A stretch of DNA of 64,000 bases from an uncultured Bacteroides sp. (GCA_945833835.1 CAMAFR010000004.1:1-64000); one strand, 5' to 3'. Numbered from the stretch's first letter, positions 1 to 8,737 are shown. Numbers and translations are program-made. Notes: a model not told the origin generated them from the sequence alone.

Positions 1-77
1 AAGAAGAATTTGGCTTCTTGAAAAATTTATCCCCACTAAATTTCTACTGACCCTGTAAACCAGCGTAATTTAGGCAT

Positions 78-110
78 AAAAAAAAGAGAGCTACTTTTCT
101 GTAACTCTCT
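78..110 (-). terminator. Rho-independent terminator of tRNA-Lys
   Basis: Read on the minus strand, a stem of about 10 bp (AGAGAGTTAC paired with GTAGCTCTCT, one wobble) with a 6-base loop is followed directly by a run of about seven U. It lies just downstream of the tRNA-Lys gene and would end that transcript. Confidence 0.85.
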
Positions 111-120
111 GATTGCTTAG

Positions 121-193
121 TGATTCGCTTGGGGCTCGAACCCAAGACCCCAACATTAAAAGTGTTGTGCTCTACCTGCTGAGCTAGCGAATC
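121..193 (-). tRNA. tRNA-Lys (anticodon UUU)
   Basis: On the minus strand the sequence folds as a 73-nt cloverleaf. The acceptor arms GATTCGC and GCGAATC pair perfectly. The D-arm contains AGCTCAGCAGGTAGAGC, the anticodon stem CAACA/TGTTG encloses the loop CTTTTAA with anticodon TTT, and the T-arm contains GGTTCGAGCC. The discriminator base is A. The CCA end is not encoded. It has its own canonical promoter and terminator, so it appears to be a stand-alone transcript. Confidence 0.96.
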
Positions 194-224
194 ATCGGTG
201 TGCATCATTTCTTGATTGCGAGTG

Positions 225-256
225 CAAAGGTAGGGCTTTTGGCTGAAACTACCAAA
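225..256 (-). promoter_or_regulatory. Promoter of tRNA-Lys
   Basis: On the minus strand a -7 box TACCTTTG (232 to 225) is preceded after a 20-base spacer by TTTG (256 to 253). This is the textbook Bacteroides sigma-ABfr promoter. Predicted transcription begins about 25 nt before the mature tRNA. Confidence 0.8.
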
Positions 257-349
257 TAATAGGATGTTTTTCTTTAAAAATATTTTTTATCGGCCGTTTC
301 CGGCATCTACAAACAAGATACAACTTCTGTTAAATAGATGCACAAGGAG

Positions 350-379
350 TTGCATCGATACAAAAACTTTCTACCTTTG
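350..379 (+). promoter_or_regulatory. Promoter of rsmI
   Basis: TTG at 350-352, a 19-base spacer, then TACCTTTG at 372-379 match the Bacteroides -33/-7 consensus. Transcription would start near 386, only about 10-16 nt before the start codon. This rules out the much longer upstream reading-frame extension from 264. Confidence 0.75.
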
Positions 380-395
380 CTTCCTAACAGATAAG

Positions 396-1088
396 ATGAA
401 TATGGGAAAACTTTATGTGGTGCCTACGCCGGTAGGCAATCTTGAAGACATGACGTTGCGTGCTATCCGTGTGTTGAAAGAGGCCGATCTGATTCTGGCA
501 GAGGACACGCGGACTTCGGGTATCTTGTTGAAGCATTTCGACATCAAGAATGCCTTGCAGTCGCACCATAAGTTCAATGAGCACCAGACGGTGGAGAATG
601 TCGTGGGTCGTCTGAAGGCAGGAGAGACCATTGCCTTGATTTCGGATGCAGGTACGCCCGGCATTTCTGATCCGGGATTCCTGGTGGTGCGTGAGTGTGT
701 GAAGAACGGTATTGAGGTACAGACACTTCCAGGAGCCACGGCCTTTGTGCCGGCCTTGGTTTCGTCGGGGCTGCCCGATGACCGTTTCTGTTTTGAGGGC
801 TTCCTGCCTCAAAAGAAAGGAAGGCAGACACGACTGAACGCCTTGGCAGGCGAAACACGGACGATGATTTTCTATGAGTCCCCGTTCCGGTTGTTGAAGA
901 CCCTCCAGCAGTTTGCCGAGGTGTTTGGCGCAGAGCGTCCGGTATCGGTCTGCCGGGAGATCTCTAAGATACATGAGGAAAGTGTGCGCGGCAGCCTACG
1001 GGAGGTGATTGCCCATTTCACTGAGACGGAGCCACGGGGAGAGATTGTCATTGTGGTAGGAGGAGTGGACAAGAAGACCGCTGAATAG
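396..1088 (+). CDS. rsmI: 16S rRNA (cytidine(1402)-2'-O)-methyltransferase RsmI
   Basis: RsmI uses S-adenosylmethionine to methylate the 2'-O of C1402 in 16S rRNA, tuning decoding at the P site. The 230-aa product is of normal family length and carries the N-terminal motif LYVVPTPVGNLEDMTLRA, the motif AEDTRTSGILLKHF and the SAM-pocket region ALISDAGTPGISDPG typical of the tetrapyrrole-methylase fold. The frame is open from 264, but the promoter at 350-379 and family alignment point to the ATG at 396, or to 402 two codons later. A coiled-coil lipoprotein gene follows 57 bp downstream. No oddities were seen. Confidence 0.95.
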   Translation: MNMGKLYVVPTPVGNLEDMTLRAIRVLKEADLILAEDTRTSGILLKHFDIKNALQSHHKFNEHQTVENVVGRLKAGETIALISDAGTPGISDPGFLVVRECVKNGIEVQTLPGATAFVPALVSSGLPDDRFCFEGFLPQKKGRQTRLNALAGETRTMIFYESPFRLLKTLQQFAEVFGAERPVSVCREISKIHEESVRGSLREVIAHFTETEPRGEIVIVVGGVDKKTAE

Positions 1089-1145
1089 GGGCGGGCCTGT
1101 GTCAATAAATAAGCTAACCATCCATTTATATAATATTTATTCGTT

Positions 1146-2000
1146 ATGAAGAAAGTCTTTTTGAGTGCGTTGTGTGCGGCTGCTTTGCTTGCTTCGTGCA
1201 ACAGCGGCGGCCAGAGCAAGGATTCCTTGCAGGCGCAGAATGATTCGCTGATGATAGAGTTGTCCAACCGCAATGCCGAATTGGACGAGATTATGGGCTC
1301 TTTCAATGCCATCCAGGAAGGTTTCCGCGAGATCAATGAAGCCGAGAACCGGGTAGACTTGCAAGGGAATGGCATTGAGAGCCAGTCGAGTGCTGAGAAA
1401 ATCAAGGATGACATCAAGTTTATCAGCGAAAAGCTGCAGGCCAACCGGGAGCAGATTGCCAAGTTGGAAAAACAGTTGAAAAACAGCAGTTACCAGTCGG
1501 CACAGCTGAAGAAGGCCATCAAGAACCTGACGGCGGAACTGGAGGCCAAACAGCAGCAGATTGAGACCTTGCAGGCCGAACTGGCTTCGAAGAATATCCG
1601 CATCGCCGAGCTGGATGCCGCCGTGTCGGGGCTGAATGAGAGTGTGACGCAGCTCACAGCTGAGAACGAGGCCAAGACGCAGACGGTGGCTGCCCAAGAC
1701 AAGGCCTTGAACATGGCTTGGTATGTCTTCGGTACAAAGGCGGAGCTGAAGGACCAGAAGATCCTGAAGAACGGCGAGGTGCTGAAAAGCGGCGAGTTCA
1801 ACAAGGATTATTTTACGGAAATAGATATCCGGAAGGACAAGGAGGTGAAGTTGTACTCCAAACGCGCCCAGCTGCTGACCACGCATCCCGTAGGTTCCTA
1901 TCAGCTGGAGAAGGACGACAAGGGCCAGCTGACGCTGAAAATCACGAACCCCAGCCAGTTCTGGAGCGTTTCGCGCTACTTGGTGGTGCAGGTGAAATGA
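1146..2000 (+). CDS. Coiled-coil lipoprotein, Cbp1-like
   Basis: A 284-aa predicted lipoprotein. It has a short hydrophobic signal ending in the lipobox LLASC (Cys about residue 18), then a long charged heptad-rich coiled coil (about residues 25-190), then a compact C-terminal domain (about 195-284) starting WYVFGTKAELKDQ. Similar Bacteroidales proteins are often annotated as Cbp1-type collagen-binding adhesins; I make that link from recall with moderate confidence. DSL tripeptides just after the lipobox fit the Bacteroides D-(S/T)-hydrophobic O-glycosylation motif, as expected for an exported protein. No separate promoter was seen, so it may be co-transcribed with rsmI. It ends before a strong bidirectional terminator. 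Collagen binding is not demonstrable from sequence. Confidence 0.75.
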   Translation: MKKVFLSALCAAALLASCNSGGQSKDSLQAQNDSLMIELSNRNAELDEIMGSFNAIQEGFREINEAENRVDLQGNGIESQSSAEKIKDDIKFISEKLQANREQIAKLEKQLKNSSYQSAQLKKAIKNLTAELEAKQQQIETLQAELASKNIRIAELDAAVSGLNESVTQLTAENEAKTQTVAAQDKALNMAWYVFGTKAELKDQKILKNGEVLKSGEFNKDYFTEIDIRKDKEVKLYSKRAQLLTTHPVGSYQLEKDDKGQLTLKITNPSQFWSVSRYLVVQVK

Positions 2001-2035
2001 GTCCTGCCGCATGACTTTTCCCCTCGTTGGGTGCA

Positions 2036-2080
2036 ATAAAAAAGAGGATACCAACCTTTGCAGCTGGTATCCTCTTTTTT
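2036..2080. terminator. Bidirectional terminator between convergent genes
   Basis: A perfect 11-bp stem (AGAGGATACCA at 2043-2053, TGGTATCCTCT at 2065-2075) has A-runs on its left and T-runs on its right, so it works as an intrinsic terminator on both strands. It separates the lipoprotein gene (+) from the susCD operon (-). Confidence 0.88.
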
Positions 2081-2110
2081 TAATATAGGTGATTGTCCGG
2101 TTGGGCCATT

Positions 2111-3637
2111 TTATTTGCCACCGTTGATCCAAGTCTTCTCCGTATAGACGTAGAAACCGTCACCAAAAGCTTTTGCCACGTTGGGGTTACCCAGCACGGC
2201 ACTATTACCATAGGGCAAGCGGTAGGGGAAACGGTTGATACCGCTCTGTGTGTTCATCGGGTTGGTCAGCGTAATGTAGCTTTCGCCCATGGCCTGCAGA
2301 CGACGGATATCATTGTAAGTTTCTACCTGTTCATCAATGCACTGTGCCAGATACTTCTGCTCGAACACTTTCTTCAAATCGGGAGTGCCGAGTGAAGTTG
2401 CATAAGCTTCAGCTTCTGCCTTTGCCTTAAGAAAGTCCTCAAATCCCGATTCGTTATAAATAGCTGTCATGTACGAATTTACTTCATTAACCGATGAAAT
2501 AACGGCTTTTTGGAAGGCATTCGTAGCGTCTTCACCCGAACGCAGTTGAGCCTCAGCCAATATGAAATAAAGTTCAGCTTCACTCATCAGTGTGATGGAG
2601 CGGGTTGCCAAATCATACCAAGCCGATCCTCCGGTTGTCCAACTTTTCTCTGCTTGAGACTTGTCGCCAGGAGTATGGGGCGGACAAGGTGTCTGTACAA
2701 ATTTATCTTCACGACCTGGCTTTCTGAATGTATTTGTATAGCCATATAAACGAGGATCATTGTTGGCCTCCATAATATTGGCTACAGTAGTTGAGGGGGC
2801 AATGTAGCCACGGCTCCATTCGAATGCGCTCCAAGGATTATCACAGCTGTTATCTCCACTGAAACCATTGACACGGAATGAGGAGAAGTTCAACTCAACA
2901 GCTTTCAATGCGGCAGCCTTGGCTTCAGCCAACACACCGGGGTTGACGGCCAACTGATGAATCAGATAACGTGCCTTGAGAGCATAGGAAGCTGCCAACC
3001 ATTTTTTTGCATTTCCATTGTAGGCAATGTCTTGTGATCCGGCATTTTTCAGATTCTGTCCCTTGGTCAGGTTCTCGATAGCCTTGTCCAACGTTGCAAT
3101 CAGACCGGCATAGATGTCTTTCTGTGCATCCAGTTTGGGTTGCATGTTGGCCTGTCCTTTCAGTGCTTCGCTGTAAGGGATGTCACCCATCATGTCGGTC
3201 AGTACACCGAAGTTGACGACTTCCAGCACCTGTGCCATACCCAGGATGTCGTACTGGCCTACGTTGCCCGGTACTTCCGTTTCGATTTTCTCAATCATCT
3301 GACGGATGTTGAGCAAATTGCCGTAGGTGCTGTTCCAAACATTGTTGAACGTGGTGGAAGCGGCCCATTCGATGGAGTTACGCAGCTCAGCCTTGGCCAG
3401 CTGGTTATTACCCGTTCCACAATTCTGTTCGGTCAGAGAGGAAGTATAGAAAGCGAAGTCGCCCGATACGGTGCTGAAACCAGTGCTCATGATGGCGTCT
3501 GTCAGCTGCAACTTGGCGGGCACCTTTTCGGGAGCGGGGTCTTCGTTGTTGATGTTGATTTCGTCCATCGTGTCTTCCGAGCAGGAAGTGAATCCGATGC
3601 AGGCGGCCGACAGCAAAGTAAATATGTATTTTTTCAT
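2111..3637 (-). CDS. SusD/RagB-family nutrient-binding outer-membrane lipoprotein
   Basis: A surface lipoprotein that forms the substrate-capturing lid over its SusC partner. The 508-aa product has a signal peptide ending FTSCSED (lipid Cys about residue 19) and the layout of the shorter SusD-like families (SusD-like_2/3 type). The C-terminal helical part contains the TPR-like stretch ELYFILAEAQLRSG (about residue 355). It starts 32 bp after the susC stop and is clearly its operon partner. The substrate cannot be told from sequence: no glycoside hydrolase, ECF sigma/anti-sigma pair or hybrid two-component system lies beside it. A protein, peptide or micronutrient substrate is as possible as a glycan. 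Confidence 0.9.
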   Translation of the reverse strand: MKKYIFTLLSAACIGFTSCSEDTMDEININNEDPAPEKVPAKLQLTDAIMSTGFSTVSGDFAFYTSSLTEQNCGTGNNQLAKAELRNSIEWAASTTFNNVWNSTYGNLLNIRQMIEKIETEVPGNVGQYDILGMAQVLEVVNFGVLTDMMGDIPYSEALKGQANMQPKLDAQKDIYAGLIATLDKAIENLTKGQNLKNAGSQDIAYNGNAKKWLAASYALKARYLIHQLAVNPGVLAEAKAAALKAVELNFSSFRVNGFSGDNSCDNPWSAFEWSRGYIAPSTTVANIMEANNDPRLYGYTNTFRKPGREDKFVQTPCPPHTPGDKSQAEKSWTTGGSAWYDLATRSITLMSEAELYFILAEAQLRSGEDATNAFQKAVISSVNEVNSYMTAIYNESGFEDFLKAKAEAEAYATSLGTPDLKKVFEQKYLAQCIDEQVETYNDIRRLQAMGESYITLTNPMNTQSGINRFPYRLPYGNSAVLGNPNVAKAFGDGFYVYTEKTWINGGK

Positions 3638-3669
3638 CTTTTCTGTTATTTTTCTGTTTAAAAGTTCGA

Positions 3670-6600
3670 TTAGAATTTGATAGTCAGACCACCGCCAAAG
3701 CTGGAAGTGTTGGGAACAGAGAAGCGTTCGAAGTATCCACCCATGTTGTTGTTACCCTGTGAGGCTTCAGGGTCGAAGTTCGGCAGTTTCGACCAGATGA
3801 GGATGTTGCGGGCAAAACCGAACACCGTCAGATCCAGACCGTAGAACTTCGGCAACTGATACTTCAGGGTCACGTCGCGCAGTTTCAGGAAGCTGGTGTC
3901 GTAGATACCTGATTCTGTCACGTCGTAGTAGCTCATGTAGTAATCCTGCTTGTTGACTTCGATGGTGTTCTTCTGTCCGGTAGCCTCGTCAATTCCTTCA
4001 GCTATCATCGTTCCTTCGTGGTACGGCAACGATTCCTTGGTTGCACCAAAGAAGTTCAGCACCATGTTCGTACCGTGGTACATCTTACCGCCGTTCTGCC
4101 AGAACCAAGTGGTTTCCAGTGACAGGCGTTTGTAGCGTCCGCCCAGGGTGATACCGGTAGTGAAGTCGGGTGAGCAGTTGCCCAGATCCTGGCTGTCACC
4201 AGTAGCTTGCGGCAGACCGCCCAGCAGCAACAGGTTGCCAGCGTCGTCACGCTTGAAGGCGGTACCGTAGATGTTCGGATAGGTACATCCGGCCTGTGCG
4301 CGAATCTGCGGTTCCACGAAACCACCCAGCATGATGGATTCCACACCCGGAGCCAGTTCCACCACCTTGTTGTTGATCTTCGTGAAGTTGACGCCCAGGT
4401 TCAACTCATAGTCCTTGTGCTGCAGGATAGCGGCATTGATAGACAACTCGTGAGCGTCTGTACGCATCTTACCGGCATTGGTCATCATTTCCTGATAGCC
4501 GGTGGCGCCATCCATGGGCACAGAGAAGATTTGGTCGGTCACATTCTGGTAGCTGTAGGTATATTCCACCTTGATGCGGCTGTTCAAGAAATGCAGATCC
4601 ACACCCAGCTCATAGTTGGTGGTGTTCTGCGGTTTCAAGTTCTCATCATACAACACTACGTAGGGGACGAAAGAAGATACGCCACTCGGCAGCGGATAGC
4701 TTACCGGCGTATAACTATAGAAACCGCCTCCGTAAGAAGGAGAATAATAGTAGTTGTCATAGTACGTACCAGCCTGTCCTACCTGTGCAAAGGAAGCACG
4801 CAGCTTACCGTAGTTAAGGATATTGTTTTCTTTGATGAGCTTGGTAAACTCCCAACCCAGTGAAACAGAGGGGTAGAAGAAACTACGGCTGCCGCGTGGC
4901 ATGGTAGACACATAGTCGTTACGGCCAGTTACGGTCAAGTACAGCTGGTCTTTCCAGGAAGCGGATACACTGCCGAAGAAACCAACGTTGCGTTCCTTGC
5001 GGGTATATTCAGAAGAAGTATAGCTCTTCGCATTCGAAATGGTAGGCTGGCCGTAGAAGTTGAAGTTGCTTCCAAAATAGTTCCACCTACGCATGTTATC
5101 ATCGTTGAATTCGTTACCCAGTACGACGTTCAGTCCCCATTCCTTGTCGGTGCCCAACTTGGCATCGAAGTTGATGGTAAACAGGTTGTTGAACACATTG
5201 TGTTGTGAACCAAGGTTACGTACCTGACCACTCTTGTTAATGGCCGATCCCTTCTCATTTATATTGTGATAATCGGAAGTCCAGATATCCAGACCGGCCT
5301 GCTCACGGAACTTCAGACTCATGTCGTCACCCCAGCCAAAGTCGGGAGCATATTCTACATAGGCGTTGCCGAACATGCGGTTGGTATGCTGGCGGTATTC
5401 ATCATTGTTTGCCCACCAGTAGGGATTGTTGAAGCTGGTGCTACGGAACAGAACCTGTTGGCTGGGTTCACCGGGTACGTTGTAGGGAATGCCTCTCAGG
5501 TTATACTCGGCAGGAGCGGAATACACCACGTTCATGATACCGTGATTGGCACCCGGAGCGGAAGTGATTTTCGTAGAGGAATAGTTGGCAGAGAAACCGG
5601 TGTTCCATTCCTTATTGATTTTCCAGTCCACCAATCCACGGGCACCCCAGCGGTCCATACCGGTCGAGGGGATGATGCCCTTCTGATGCGAGTTGTTCAC
5701 GCTGAACGAGTAGTTCACGTTGTTCACCATCTGAGAGAGGTTGACCGTAGTGTTTTCAGTGAAACCGGTACCGAAGAATTCGCCTACATTGTCATAGATG
5801 GTCGGAGCTTCCCAGCCGCTCAGGCCGGCCAACGCACGTTTGGGGTTGTAATACATGCCTTCGTGTTTGCCATCGGCCTGTGTGTATTGGTTGTCTCTGT
5901 TACCGCCATAAGTCGGATCGTTGGGCAATGCACTGAGTTTCGGACCCCAAGTCATCGAAGCGGTCGGATCATATTCTTCAACGCTGTTACCCTGCGCATA
6001 CACCGTCTGGCGTTTGAACTTGCGTGAAACCACTTCCGCACTCAGGTTGGTGGAGATGGTCACCTGCGGACGGTTCAGATTGCCTTTGGCACCACGCTTG
6101 GTGGTGATGACAATCACACCGTTGGAGGCACGGATACCGTAGAGGGCCGAAGCGGCCTGACCCTTCAGCACGTTGATGGTCTCGATGTCTTCGGGGTTGA
6201 TATCAATGCTGCGGTCGGCATAGTTGGCACCGGTCACTGATGACCCCGTGCTGTAGTCGGCCTGCGTATTGATAGGCATACCGTCGATGACGTACAGCGG
6301 CTGGTTGTTGCCTGTGAATGAACGTGCACCACGGATGACAATCTGTGCAGAAGCACCCGGAGCACCGGATGACTGGCGGATGTCCACACCGGTCAGCTTG
6401 CCCTGGATGGCACTGGCCAATGAAGTCGTACCGCTCTTGTTCAGCTGGTCGGCCTTCAGGTCTTGGGCAGCATAACCCAATGCCTTGCGGTCACGCTTGA
6501 TACCCAAAGCTGTCACAACGACTTCATCAATCAGCTCTGATTCAGCCTTCAACACAACACTGACATCTCCTGAAATCTTTACTTCCTGCGTCCGCATACC

Positions 6601-6834
6601 GATGAAAGAAACCATCAGAGTTTCCGCCGAACTTGGAACGTTTGTCAATGTAAACTTACCATCCATATCAGTAACAGTACCTACTGTAGTACCTTTTACC
6701 AAAATGGATGCTCCCACTACAGGTAAACCATCCTCTTCGGAAACGACCTTACCGGTCACTTTCGAAATCTGAGCGTTTACCAGACCAACACCTATCACCA
6801 GGCAGGTCATTAACAGCATCAATTTTCTTTTCAT
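3670..6834 (-). CDS. SusC/RagA-family TonB-dependent outer-membrane transporter
   Basis: A 1054-aa outer-membrane beta-barrel that imports bulky substrates using TonB energy. It has a cleavable signal (about 1-21, ending LVNAQ), a carboxypeptidase-regulatory-like beta-sandwich (about 25-105, with VVGASILVKGTTVGTVTD), the family signature DEVVVTALGIKRD, a plug domain (about 115-240, including the NVLKGQAASALYGIRASNG region) and a long barrel ending in aromatic-terminated GGGLTIKF. It is transcribed with the downstream susD. A -7 box lies 63 bp upstream. There is no N-terminal signalling extension and no adjacent regulator; the nearest upstream gene is a divergent tyrosine recombinase. Confidence 0.95.
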   Translation of the reverse strand: MKRKLMLLMTCLVIGVGLVNAQISKVTGKVVSEEDGLPVVGASILVKGTTVGTVTDMDGKFTLTNVPSSAETLMVSFIGMRTQEVKISGDVSVVLKAESELIDEVVVTALGIKRDRKALGYAAQDLKADQLNKSGTTSLASAIQGKLTGVDIRQSSGAPGASAQIVIRGARSFTGNNQPLYVIDGMPINTQADYSTGSSVTGANYADRSIDINPEDIETINVLKGQAASALYGIRASNGVIVITTKRGAKGNLNRPQVTISTNLSAEVVSRKFKRQTVYAQGNSVEEYDPTASMTWGPKLSALPNDPTYGGNRDNQYTQADGKHEGMYYNPKRALAGLSGWEAPTIYDNVGEFFGTGFTENTTVNLSQMVNNVNYSFSVNNSHQKGIIPSTGMDRWGARGLVDWKINKEWNTGFSANYSSTKITSAPGANHGIMNVVYSAPAEYNLRGIPYNVPGEPSQQVLFRSTSFNNPYWWANNDEYRQHTNRMFGNAYVEYAPDFGWGDDMSLKFREQAGLDIWTSDYHNINEKGSAINKSGQVRNLGSQHNVFNNLFTINFDAKLGTDKEWGLNVVLGNEFNDDNMRRWNYFGSNFNFYGQPTISNAKSYTSSEYTRKERNVGFFGSVSASWKDQLYLTVTGRNDYVSTMPRGSRSFFYPSVSLGWEFTKLIKENNILNYGKLRASFAQVGQAGTYYDNYYYSPSYGGGFYSYTPVSYPLPSGVSSFVPYVVLYDENLKPQNTTNYELGVDLHFLNSRIKVEYTYSYQNVTDQIFSVPMDGATGYQEMMTNAGKMRTDAHELSINAAILQHKDYELNLGVNFTKINNKVVELAPGVESIMLGGFVEPQIRAQAGCTYPNIYGTAFKRDDAGNLLLLGGLPQATGDSQDLGNCSPDFTTGITLGGRYKRLSLETTWFWQNGGKMYHGTNMVLNFFGATKESLPYHEGTMIAEGIDEATGQKNTIEVNKQDYYMSYYDVTESGIYDTSFLKLRDVTLKYQLPKFYGLDLTVFGFARNILIWSKLPNFDPEASQGNNNMGGYFERFSVPNTSSFGGGLTIKF

Positions 6835-6896
6835 AAAAACTCTCTTAAAGTTTAACTTTGGATTAATAAAAATTCTTTTTTTTGTATAATCGGGTG

Positions 6897-6904
6897 CAAA
6901 AGTA
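6897..6904 (-). promoter_or_regulatory. -7 element for susC
   Basis: TACTTTTG on the minus strand matches TAnnTTTG and would start transcription about 56 nt before the susC ATG. No good TTTG box lies 19-21 bp upstream, so the promoter may be weak or activator-dependent. Confidence 0.5.
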
Positions 6905-7071
6905 CTAATAATATTTAATATGATTCTTCTTTTTCAAGAAAAAACGCTCAAAAAGGATGCTTTTTAACATTTAGAGTGCTTAAAAATACAGAAGAATGAA
7001 CTTTAGTGTAGAAAAGCACAATTAGAATGCGTCTTCGTGTTGACAAATAGATAGGATATATGCGTTCTTTT

Positions 7072-7079
7072 AGTTTTGT
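7072..7079 (+). promoter_or_regulatory. Possible -7 element for the tyrosine recombinase
   Basis: TAGTTTTG fits TAnnTTTG and lies 82 bp before the start codon. The -33 box is not convincing, and a partial palindrome (7097-7129) lies in the leader. Confidence 0.35.
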
Positions 7080-7161
7080 CGCTGTGAAACAGTTCACTTT
7101 GTATCCTCATAATTATTATGAAGGAGCAAAATATAATTATTAATCCTAAAACAAAGTATCC

Positions 7162-8331
7162 ATGATCATGCGAAAAATCAATTATCGATTTGTGTTTAAT
7201 CGAAAAAAGAAACTGAATAACATGGGCACAGCCCTGATTCAGATTGAAGCGTACTATGAAAGAAACAAAGCCTATTTTTCAACGGACATTTATGTGCGTC
7301 CCGATCAATGGGATGCCAAGCGTTCAATGATTATCAATCACCCGCAAGCTGAAGAGCTGAACCGTTTCAAGGAAGAAATGATATTGACGTTCCAGTGGAA
7401 GGAGTTGCAATCATGGAAGCAGGGAAAGGTGATCAACCTTGCGCTGCTGAATGATTTTTCTTCCATACAACGCCCGAGGGTGGACAATGTCTGTTCGTAT
7501 GGCCAGAAATGGATTGAGTCATCGGGACGACGTGATAGTACCAAAAAGAACATGACAAGCACCTTGAAGCTGCTCCAGCAATTTAATGCCGACCTCACTT
7601 TCGATGAAGTGAATTATGGATGTATAGTTGACTTTGAGCGTTTTCTCCGCGAGAAGAGACTCAAAGTCAACACTGTAGCTAAACATTTGAAGCAGCTGCG
7701 GACATTGCTCAATGAAGCAGTCCGGCAAGACCTGCTTTCTGCCGATGCCTATCCGTTCAAAAAGTTCAGAATCAAGACGACAGAAGGGAGACACGCTTTC
7801 CTGATGCCCAAAGAGTTACTCCGTCTGGAACGTCTTTCCAATGAACGGAATGAAGGAACCCTCTGGCATACGTTAGACGCTTTCTTGTTTTGTTGCTATA
7901 CAGGCTTGCGCTACTCAGATTTTGTACAGCAGACAGTGCAGAACATTATCCGCGAGAACGGGCATACTTGGCTGGTCTTCAGTTCCGTCAAAACCAAGGT
8001 GGAATCCCGGTTGCCGCTTGATTTGCTGTTCGATGGTAAGCCATTGATTATCTTGAAACGGTATCTGCATCATGAGAGCGATTTCTTCAAGTTACCCTCT
8101 AATTCATTGGTCAACAAACATTTGGTCCGATTGGGACAAATGGCGAAGATTGAAAAACATTTCTCGTTTCATTCGGCCCGTCATACCAACGCTACCTTGT
8201 TAATATATAACGGTGCCCAAATCACTACCGTGCAGAAGCTGTTAGGACATCGCAACGTCAAGACCACGCAGGTGTACAGCGATGTTTTTGCTGAAACGAT
8301 TATCAAAGACCTGAAGAAATGCAAGTTCTGA
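7162..8331 (+). CDS. Tyrosine-type site-specific recombinase (integrase/invertase)
   Basis: A 389-aa phage-integrase-family recombinase. The N-terminal arm-binding region (about 1-95) and SAM-like core-binding domain (about 105-200) are of Bacteroidetes type. The catalytic domain holds the full set of active residues: Arg250 in TGLRYSD, a hairpin Lys at 277 or 279, His337 and Arg340 in HSARHTNATLL, His363 in LLGHRNVKTTQ and nucleophile Tyr372. It should therefore be active. The frame has ATGs at 7162 and 7168. It diverges from a susCD operon and is followed by repeats, an ATPase relic and a broken susD. Bacteroides recombinases in this position often invert promoters or swap SusC/D segments, but integration of a mobile element is equally possible. 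Confidence 0.93.
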   Translation: MIMRKINYRFVFNRKKKLNNMGTALIQIEAYYERNKAYFSTDIYVRPDQWDAKRSMIINHPQAEELNRFKEEMILTFQWKELQSWKQGKVINLALLNDFSSIQRPRVDNVCSYGQKWIESSGRRDSTKKNMTSTLKLLQQFNADLTFDEVNYGCIVDFERFLREKRLKVNTVAKHLKQLRTLLNEAVRQDLLSADAYPFKKFRIKTTEGRHAFLMPKELLRLERLSNERNEGTLWHTLDAFLFCCYTGLRYSDFVQQTVQNIIRENGHTWLVFSSVKTKVESRLPLDLLFDGKPLIILKRYLHHESDFFKLPSNSLVNKHLVRLGQMAKIEKHFSFHSARHTNATLLIYNGAQITTVQKLLGHRNVKTTQVYSDVFAETIIKDLKKCKF

Positions 8332-8478
8332 GATGGTCATGACTGTTCCCTCCACATGGGCTGCTTTTTTATCTGCCAGAGGGAGGTGATGACCGAAAGA
8401 CATCCCTACCGGTAGAAATCGGGTAGAACAAATGTGGCTGTCCCCTTAGGAGAAGCATTTCTCATCCAGGCGATAAAA
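8332..8478. other. Non-coding stretch after the recombinase gene, with first motif pair
   Basis: Region between the recombinase stop and repeat copy A. It contains GGTAGAAA (8411-8418) and GGGTAGAA (8421-8428), whose GGTAG cores are 11 bp apart; the same pair recurs inside both copies of the 119-bp repeat. No supportable gene is present. Confidence 0.5.
8411..8428. repeat. 11-bp-spaced GGTAGAA motif pair, copy 1
   Basis: Two GGTAG cores at 8411 and 8422, one helical turn apart. The same arrangement is found at 8521/8532 (first core GATAG) and 9436/9447. The layout resembles paired protein-binding sites such as integrase arm sites. That role is inferred. Confidence 0.45.
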
Positions 8479-8597
8479 CCGATGGATTTCTGTGAAAAGT
8501 CAGAGATGTCCCTCGTGTAGGATAGAATATGGGTAGGAATGGTGCGGGGATGACTACCCGTGTGACAAACGGCATCCCGTATTTCGATAGAAAAGTG
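8479..8597. repeat. 119-bp direct repeat, copy A
   Basis: It aligns without gaps to 9394-9512 with 19 differences by eye (about 84% identity). It contains the 11-bp-spaced pair GATAGAA/GGTAGGA and a small dyad GGGTAG...CTACCC. That dyad still pairs in copy B through a G-U wobble. The two copies flank the truncated ATPase gene in direct orientation. Confidence 0.8.
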
Positions 8598-8667
8598 CGG
8601 CAACCGGAATTGGAGTAGGACTATCCTATCAACAGCACAGATAAGATTGTCCTGTTGCTAAAACGAA

Positions 8668-8721
8668 GCCGAAAAATGACCTAAACAAGCATTTTTATTT
8701 GCGATTAGGTCATTTTTCGGC
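8668..8721. repeat. Perfect 17-bp inverted repeat with 20-nt loop
   Basis: GCCGAAAAATGACCTAA (8668-8684) is exactly inverted at 8705-8721. On the plus strand it is followed by a T-rich tract, so it could act as a terminator. Its position just before the ATPase relic is also compatible with a recombination or regulatory hairpin. Confidence 0.8.
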
Positions 8722-8737
8722 ATTGTTTTTATTATAA

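Larger units (their letters stand above)
6835..7161. other. AT-rich divergent intergenic region between susC and the recombinase gene
   Basis: About 327 bp, strongly AT-rich. It holds the leftward -7 box for susC (6897-6904) and a rightward one for the recombinase (7072-7079). An imperfect palindrome at about 7097-7129 (arms TTTGTATCCTCATAA and TTATGAAGGAGCAAA) sits upstream of the recombinase start. I found no long inverted repeats that would mark an obvious invertible promoter segment. Confidence 0.5.

Noticed and set aside
1..77. Short hairpin AAGAAG...CTTCTT near the left edge
   Set aside because: Only 6 bp and cut off by the window edge; no gene or T-run to support a terminator.
264..395. 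44-codon upstream extension of rsmI
   Set aside because: The canonical promoter at 350-379 lies inside it, and the family N-terminus begins at 396 or 402.
7051..8630. 9-bp inverted match GATAGGATA (7051-7059) and TATCCTATC (8622-8630) on either side of the recombinase gene
   Set aside because: Considered as invertase sites, but a 9-bp match between two regions of 300-400 bp is expected by chance, and the flanking bases do not extend it.
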